Below the pieces are notes generated by a model. That model was not told the DNA's origin. It was given only the letters and a program-made list of their open reading frames with translations, and ran no database searches. This document shows, piece by piece, positions 63,678-64,000 of a DNA stretch of 64,000 bases. The translations under genes and the position numbers were made by a program. The DNA comes from Solibacillus daqui (lineage in GTDB: Bacteria; Bacillota; Bacilli; Bacillales_A; Planococcaceae). The stretch lies in NCBI RefSeq assembly GCF_028747805.1, contig NZ_CP114887.1, positions 2,783,501 through 2,847,500 of the forward strand, in the 5' to 3' direction. How positions within the stretch are numbered: the stretch's first letter is position 1; each line of letters begins with the position of its first letter.

Positions 63678-63722
63678 ACTCCAATACCTCAAACACAATT
63701 GTTGTGCAAGAAGTATTGGAGT
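63678..63722 (-). terminator. Terminator after the SDR gene
   Basis: 10-bp stem ACTCCAATAC / GTATTGGAGT with an inner CACAA/TTGTG hairpin and T-rich tail on the minus strand. Confidence 0.8.
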
Positions 63723-63734
63723 GGATTATTTCTA

Positions 63735-64000
63735 TTATAGTGGTAATTTACCGGCTACATAGCCACCATCAACTGGTAAGATAACACCGTTAACTTGTTT
63801 AGCTAAATCTGAACATAAGAATAATACAGCATTCCCTTGATCTTCAGCTTTAGTCATTTCACCTGAAGGCATTGCTTTTAAAACTGCGTTATATTGTTCT
63901 GGTGCAGTCTCTGCCCAACGCTCGATAGCTGGTGTAAGAGTAGAACCTGGTGCAATCGCATTTACACGGATTTTATCCTTTCCGTATTCTAATGCAGCAG
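63735..64000 (-). CDS. Short-chain dehydrogenase/reductase, C-terminal part (runs off window)
   Basis: The last 88 codons of an SDR enzyme: RVNAIAPGSTLTPAIERW, then VLFLCSDLAKQVNGVILPVD followed by GGY and the end GKLPL. These are the usual SDR C-terminal landmarks (R.N.I.PG..T and ...G.....DGG). The catalytic S-Y-K and cofactor parts lie outside the window, so the substrate cannot be assigned. Confidence 0.9.
   Translation of the reverse strand, partial: AALEYGKDKIRVNAIAPGSTLTPAIERWAETAPEQYNAVLKAMPSGEMTKAEDQGNAVLFLCSDLAKQVNGVILPVDGGYVAGKLPL

Noticed and set aside
1..64000. Prophage, insertion sequences, CRISPR arrays, tRNA or rRNA genes
   Set aside because: No integrase, transposase, phage structural gene, repeat-spacer array or RNA gene signature was found in either strand.

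Overview
The window looks like chromosomal DNA of a low-GC, endospore-forming Gram-positive bacterium of the Planococcaceae/Caryophanaceae (Solibacillus, Lysinibacillus or a close relative). This rests on three things: the gene order minC-mreDCB-radC-maf-spoIIB ... folC-valS ... hemLBDCXA-engB-lon-clpX-tig-ysoA, which follows the Bacillus subtilis order; several spore and germination genes; and many SLH (S-layer anchoring) proteins. No rRNA, tRNA, prophage, insertion sequence or CRISPR array is visible.

Layout. 1-4.7 kb, minus strand: shape and division genes (minC, apparently frameshifted; mreD, mreC, mreB), then radC and maf. 4.8-12.6 kb: a SpoIIB-like protein, a membrane GGDEF diguanylate cyclase where comC usually lies, two diverged tandem folC genes, and valS behind a T-box leader. 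13-20.6 kb: a short SpoVID-like spore protein and the haem block hemA/hemXCDBL, with a PerR-like box before hemA and a terminator hairpin between hemA and hemX. 20.7-27.3 kb: three secreted surface proteins and a small YjfB-like protein, inserted between hemA and engB, which are neighbours in B. subtilis. 27.4-34.7 kb: engB, lon, clpX, tig, ysoA (protein quality control).

34.9-45.4 kb is mixed and largely plus-strand: an unknown gene, proC, a carboxyspermidine dehydrogenase/decarboxylase pair for spermidine synthesis with a clear promoter, an ECF sigma/anti-sigma pair with its own ECF-type promoter, an LLM flavin oxidoreductase, selO, bioY under a BirA-type operator, and a universal stress protein. 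45.5-64 kb: a large SNF2 helicase, a decayed YozG-like regulator, a LytH-like peptidase and a PdaB-like deacetylase (5' frameshift in a T tract), an SLH-anchored 5'-nucleotidase, an HpaB-type monooxygenase, a YteA-like zinc protein, a VanW lipoprotein, an RNase J, the spore cortex enzymes SleL/YaaH (apparent AUU start) and CwlJ, a 48-residue DUF2639-like gene, a methyltransferase and the end of an SDR gene.

The least explained signals are two families of dispersed, strongly structured intergenic repeats. Family 1 is at 3201-3412, 36400-36500 and 55882-56038; family 2 is at 30440-30527 and 45389-45517. Paired changes preserve stems between copies, and three of the five copies abut or overlap the stop codon of a neighbouring gene. 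Another unusual item is an anti-sigma-like protein whose external domain resembles a signal peptidase without its catalytic lysine.
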